DNA of 64,000 nt, taken from Blastocatellia bacterium. GTDB lineage: Bacteria > Acidobacteriota > Blastocatellia > HR10. Positions 61,836 to 64,000 of the stretch are shown one piece after another. The notes under the pieces are model-generated. The model did no database searches and was not told where the DNA came from. It saw nothing but the letters and a program-made list of their open reading frames with translations. The stretch's first letter is position 1, and every line of letters begins with the position of its first letter. Made by a program: the position numbers and the translations under genes. Where the stretch lies: NCBI GenBank assembly GCA_025055075.1, contig JANWYV010000013.1, positions 62,001-126,000 on the forward strand. The letters are read 5' to 3'.

Positions 61836-63185
61836 ATGCTCAGCCCAGCTCGAAAGCTTGCCTTTCGGGTTTTACGGCGCGTCGCTGCGCAGGGCAGCCG
61901 AGCGAGTGATCTCTTGGCTTCCCTTCAGGCGGAGAAGCTCTCGGAGCGAGATCGCCGATTGGCTTATGAGCTGGTGCTCGGTGTCTTGCGCTGGCAGCGG
62001 TTACTCGATCACCTCATCGCGCATTACAGCGGGCGAGCGCCCGAGCGCCTCGACGAGCCCATTCGAATCGCTTTGCGATTGGGGCTATATCAACTGCGCT
62101 TTCTAGAACGCATCCCGGCCTATGCGGCTGTGAGCGAGGCCGTTGCTTTGGTGAAACAGTATGGCCCGGCATGGGGAGCCGGATTGGTCAACGCCGTCTT
62201 ACGGCGAGCGGCTTCAGCACCTGATGATCGCCCGTGGAGGAAGATCGCTGACCCCATCGAACGCGCGAGTATCGAGTGGTCACACCCGGCGTGGCTTGTC
62301 CGAAAGTGGGTGAAGGATTTCGGCATGGAGGAAGCGCTGGCGCTCCTGCGCGCGAACAATCAAGCGCCCACCATTACGATCCGTCTCAATCCCCTCGCTG
62401 CTCCGGATGACGAAATCATGCGCGCGCTCGCACACCAGGAGATCGAGATCGAGCCTTCACCCTATGTGCCCGGGGCTTACCGCGTGCGATCCGGCTCGCT
62501 CTCGCCGCGCGTGGACGCCTGGCAGCGCGGATGGATCTACGTTCAAGAGGAAGCATCGCAGCTCATCGCGCACATCGTCGCACCCGAGCCTGGAATGCGC
62601 ATTTTGGAAATATGTGCTGCTCCGGGTAGTAAGACGACGCATTTGGCGGCCCTCATGGCGAATCGTGGGATGATCGTCGCTGGCGATCGGCACTTCGGGC
62701 GATTGCGACAGCTCCAACTCTTAGCCGAGCGCCTGCACGTGCGGATCGCTCATCCGGTCGTCTTCGAAGGAAAGGATCCATTGCCTCTTCTCCCTACTGA
62801 GCGATTCGACCGCGTGCTGCTCGATGCGCCCTGTTCGGGGACAGGGACCCTCCGGCGACATCCGGAGATCAAGTGGCGTCTGACGCAAGAAGAGGTGCAT
62901 CGAATGGCCGAGCAACAAAAGGCGCTGCTTCGCGAAGCCGCACGATGGGTTGCACCCGGAGGGTGGCTCATCTATTCGACCTGTTCCTTGGAGCAGGAAG
63001 AGAATGAGGAGATCGTCGGCGCGTTCCTCGCTTCGCAGCCGGAATTTCGCCTAGTGGTCCCTTCGGTAGCCGAAGTGTTTCGGACTGAAGGCGGATATAT
63101 TCGGACGTTCCCCCATCGGCACGGGATGGATGGATTCTTCGCAGCCGTGTTGGAGAGAATCCCGACGGCGGCAGAAGGTCCCTAA
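61836..63185 (+). CDS. rsmB: 16S rRNA (cytosine967-C5)-methyltransferase RsmB
   Basis: 449 residues from ATG 61836. The N-terminal ~140 residues are the NusB-like domain (ARKLAFRVLRRVAAQGSRASDLL, LAYELVLGVLRWQRLLDHLI). The methyltransferase part has RILEICAAPGSKTTHLAALM, FDRVLLDAPCSGTGTLRRHPEIKWR (catalytic-loop Cys) and LIYSTCSLEQEENEEIV (second Cys). Start could be a GTG at 61773 inside fmt, but the ATG is more likely. Together def-fmt-rsmB form a common translation operon. Confidence 0.95.
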   Translation: MLSPARKLAFRVLRRVAAQGSRASDLLASLQAEKLSERDRRLAYELVLGVLRWQRLLDHLIAHYSGRAPERLDEPIRIALRLGLYQLRFLERIPAYAAVSEAVALVKQYGPAWGAGLVNAVLRRAASAPDDRPWRKIADPIERASIEWSHPAWLVRKWVKDFGMEEALALLRANNQAPTITIRLNPLAAPDDEIMRALAHQEIEIEPSPYVPGAYRVRSGSLSPRVDAWQRGWIYVQEEASQLIAHIVAPEPGMRILEICAAPGSKTTHLAALMANRGMIVAGDRHFGRLRQLQLLAERLHVRIAHPVVFEGKDPLPLLPTERFDRVLLDAPCSGTGTLRRHPEIKWRLTQEEVHRMAEQQKALLREAARWVAPGGWLIYSTCSLEQEENEEIVGAFLASQPEFRLVVPSVAEVFRTEGGYIRTFPHRHGMDGFFAAVLERIPTAAEGP

Positions 63186-63510
63186 GAGCGTGGTGAGTTC
63201 GGAGCATCGAGGCCTGGGCCCTCTCAATCCGAGGTTCAAAGAGCACTCTCCCTCCGAAGCCTTCCTCAGCTCGACCTTCGGGCCAGGAAGCCTGAGCGCG
63301 ATTCGAGCACTTCCTGAGGAAGCGAAGGCTGCAAAAGTGTTCGACGCAGATCGGGGAAGGAAACCATGGCGCTCTATTGGGGCGTGCGACCCTCCGACTC
63401 GATCCGCGCAAAAACGCGCAGGATTGGGCGAAAAAGCCCCCGCAGTTGTTAAGCGGATCGGCGTATTTCCTCGACTAGCTCACTTTTTCCGAGCCGCTTC
63501 GCATAGGGCG

Positions 63511-63539
63511 TTGCAACGGTACGTGATTTGCCCTACAAT
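63511..63539 (+). promoter_or_regulatory. Promoter of the sulfhydrogenase-type gene
   Basis: TTGCAA (63511-63516), 17-base spacer, TACAAT (63534-63539). The stretch 63186-63510 shows no gene. Confidence 0.75.
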
Positions 63540-63568
63540 CGCTGAAGGTGATGATGGAGGAGCAGCTC

Positions 63569-64000
63569 ATGCCGGAAGCGCGAATCTTCGAAACGATCCT
63601 CCTCGAACGCCAACACGTTGACCTCTTGCTTGAGGCATTGGCCCACAAGGGCTATCGTCTCGTGGGACCGACCGTTCGTGACGGAGCAATCGTCTACGAA
63701 GAGTTGACTTCTGCGGCTGACCTTCCCATTGGCTGGACGGATGAGCAGGATGGTGGAAGCTACCGCCTCAAGAAACGCAACGACCAGGCCCTCTTCGGTT
63801 ATGTCGTCGGCCCTCACTCCTGGAAAAAATTTCTCTTTCCACCGACACTCAAGCTCTTTACCGCTCGACGCACGGAAGGTGGATTCGAGATCATCTCGGA
63901 CGAAGCCGTCCCCTCCTCGGCCTTCCGAGACCCACAACCCTCACGCCCCAATCCGCAATCAGAAGGTTCGTCCTCCGTTCCCCACCCTCCGAAGTTCGCT
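63569..64000 (+). CDS. Sulfhydrogenase/NiFe hydrogenase beta subunit-like protein, N-terminal part (cut by window edge)
   Basis: 144 codons open to the edge from ATG 63569 (GGAGG 8 bases upstream; in-frame ATGs at 63551 and 63554 are less well placed). ARIFETILLERQHVDLLLEALAHKGYRLVGPTVRDGAIVYEEL, DLPIGWTDEQDGGSYRLKKRNDQALFGYVVGPHSWKKFLFPP match the start of the HydB/HyhB-type iron-sulfur subunit of group 3b NiFe hydrogenases and related anaerobic sulfite reductase subunit A proteins, before the ferredoxin clusters. The tail of the visible part (SSAFRDPQPSRPNPQSE) is a proline-rich linker. The clusters and partner subunits lie outside the window. Confidence 0.8.
   Translation, partial: MPEARIFETILLERQHVDLLLEALAHKGYRLVGPTVRDGAIVYEELTSAADLPIGWTDEQDGGSYRLKKRNDQALFGYVVGPHSWKKFLFPPTLKLFTARRTEGGFEIISDEAVPSSAFRDPQPSRPNPQSEGSSSVPHPPKFA

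Noticed and set aside
63533-63937. Minus-strand 134-codon open frame near the right edge
   Set aside because: The plus strand carries a promoter, a ribosome site and a recognisable hydrogenase-type subunit in the same DNA.

Overview
The window is about 64 kb of GC-rich bacterial chromosome containing a replication origin. The likely source is a Gram-negative member of the Acidobacteriota. Evidence for this: a large TonB-dependent receptor with an N-terminal carboxypeptidase-regulatory domain, LpxD, a WecA/MraY-type transferase next to a Wza-type exporter, a penicillin acylase, and a PqqD-like protein with a cysteine-rich tail. A thermophilic lifestyle is possible (CRISPR, archease, and a sulfhydrogenase-type subunit at the right edge) but not shown. 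No rRNA, tRNA or insertion sequence was recognised.

Layout. 1-9.8 kb: DNA polymerase X (partial) and an acyl-CoA ligase, two secreted proteins, a DHH phosphoesterase with archease, a YCF48-like propeller, a DEDDh exonuclease with a degenerate receiver, and an AraC regulator. 9.8-11.5 kb: an orphan CRISPR array with 17 intact 37-nt repeats and a decaying trailer, no cas genes in the window. 11.6-25.7 kb: penicillin acylase, small NTPase, AI-2E-type permease, mechanosensitive-type membrane protein, glycosyltransferase, QueG, LpxD, SpoIIM-like protein, amidohydrolase and heptosyltransferase-like protein. 25.8-32 kb: two phosphoesterases, then a polysaccharide group (sugar-phosphate transferase, outer-membrane barrel, Wza-like exporter). 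32-33.5 kb: an HPr-kinase-like gene coupled to a PqqD-like/Cys-rich gene, preceded by a tiny ORF. 33.6-46 kb: the origin region, rpmH-rnpA-yidD-yidC-mnmE-mnmG-rsmG-parS-parA-parB-bactofilin-small ORF-dnaA-oriC-dnaN, all on the + strand. 46-51.2 kb: an ABC-2 exporter and an S9 peptidase. 51.2-54.5 kb: a structured leader, then cysM-like, JAMM peptidase, and a sulfur-carrier/E1/rhodanese fusion. 54.5-64 kb: a broken carbonic anhydrase, the TonB receptor, a HEAT-repeat protein, def-fmt-rsmB, and the start of a sulfhydrogenase-type gene.

Most distinctive points. (1) The sulfur-relay operon has its ubiquitin-like carrier fused, with an internal Gly-Gly, to its own activating enzyme and rhodanese, beside a JAMM protease that could release it and a cysteine synthase that could use it; the leader holds a three-way attenuator. 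(2) Three consecutive CRISPR spacers each carry a perfect 10-12 bp inverted repeat. (3) The HprK-like/PqqD-like pair looks like a peptide-modification locus. (4) oriC is well resolved: ten DnaA boxes, a DnaA-trio tract and two parS sites. Several genes have textbook sigma70 promoters, and two of these leave almost no 5' leader.
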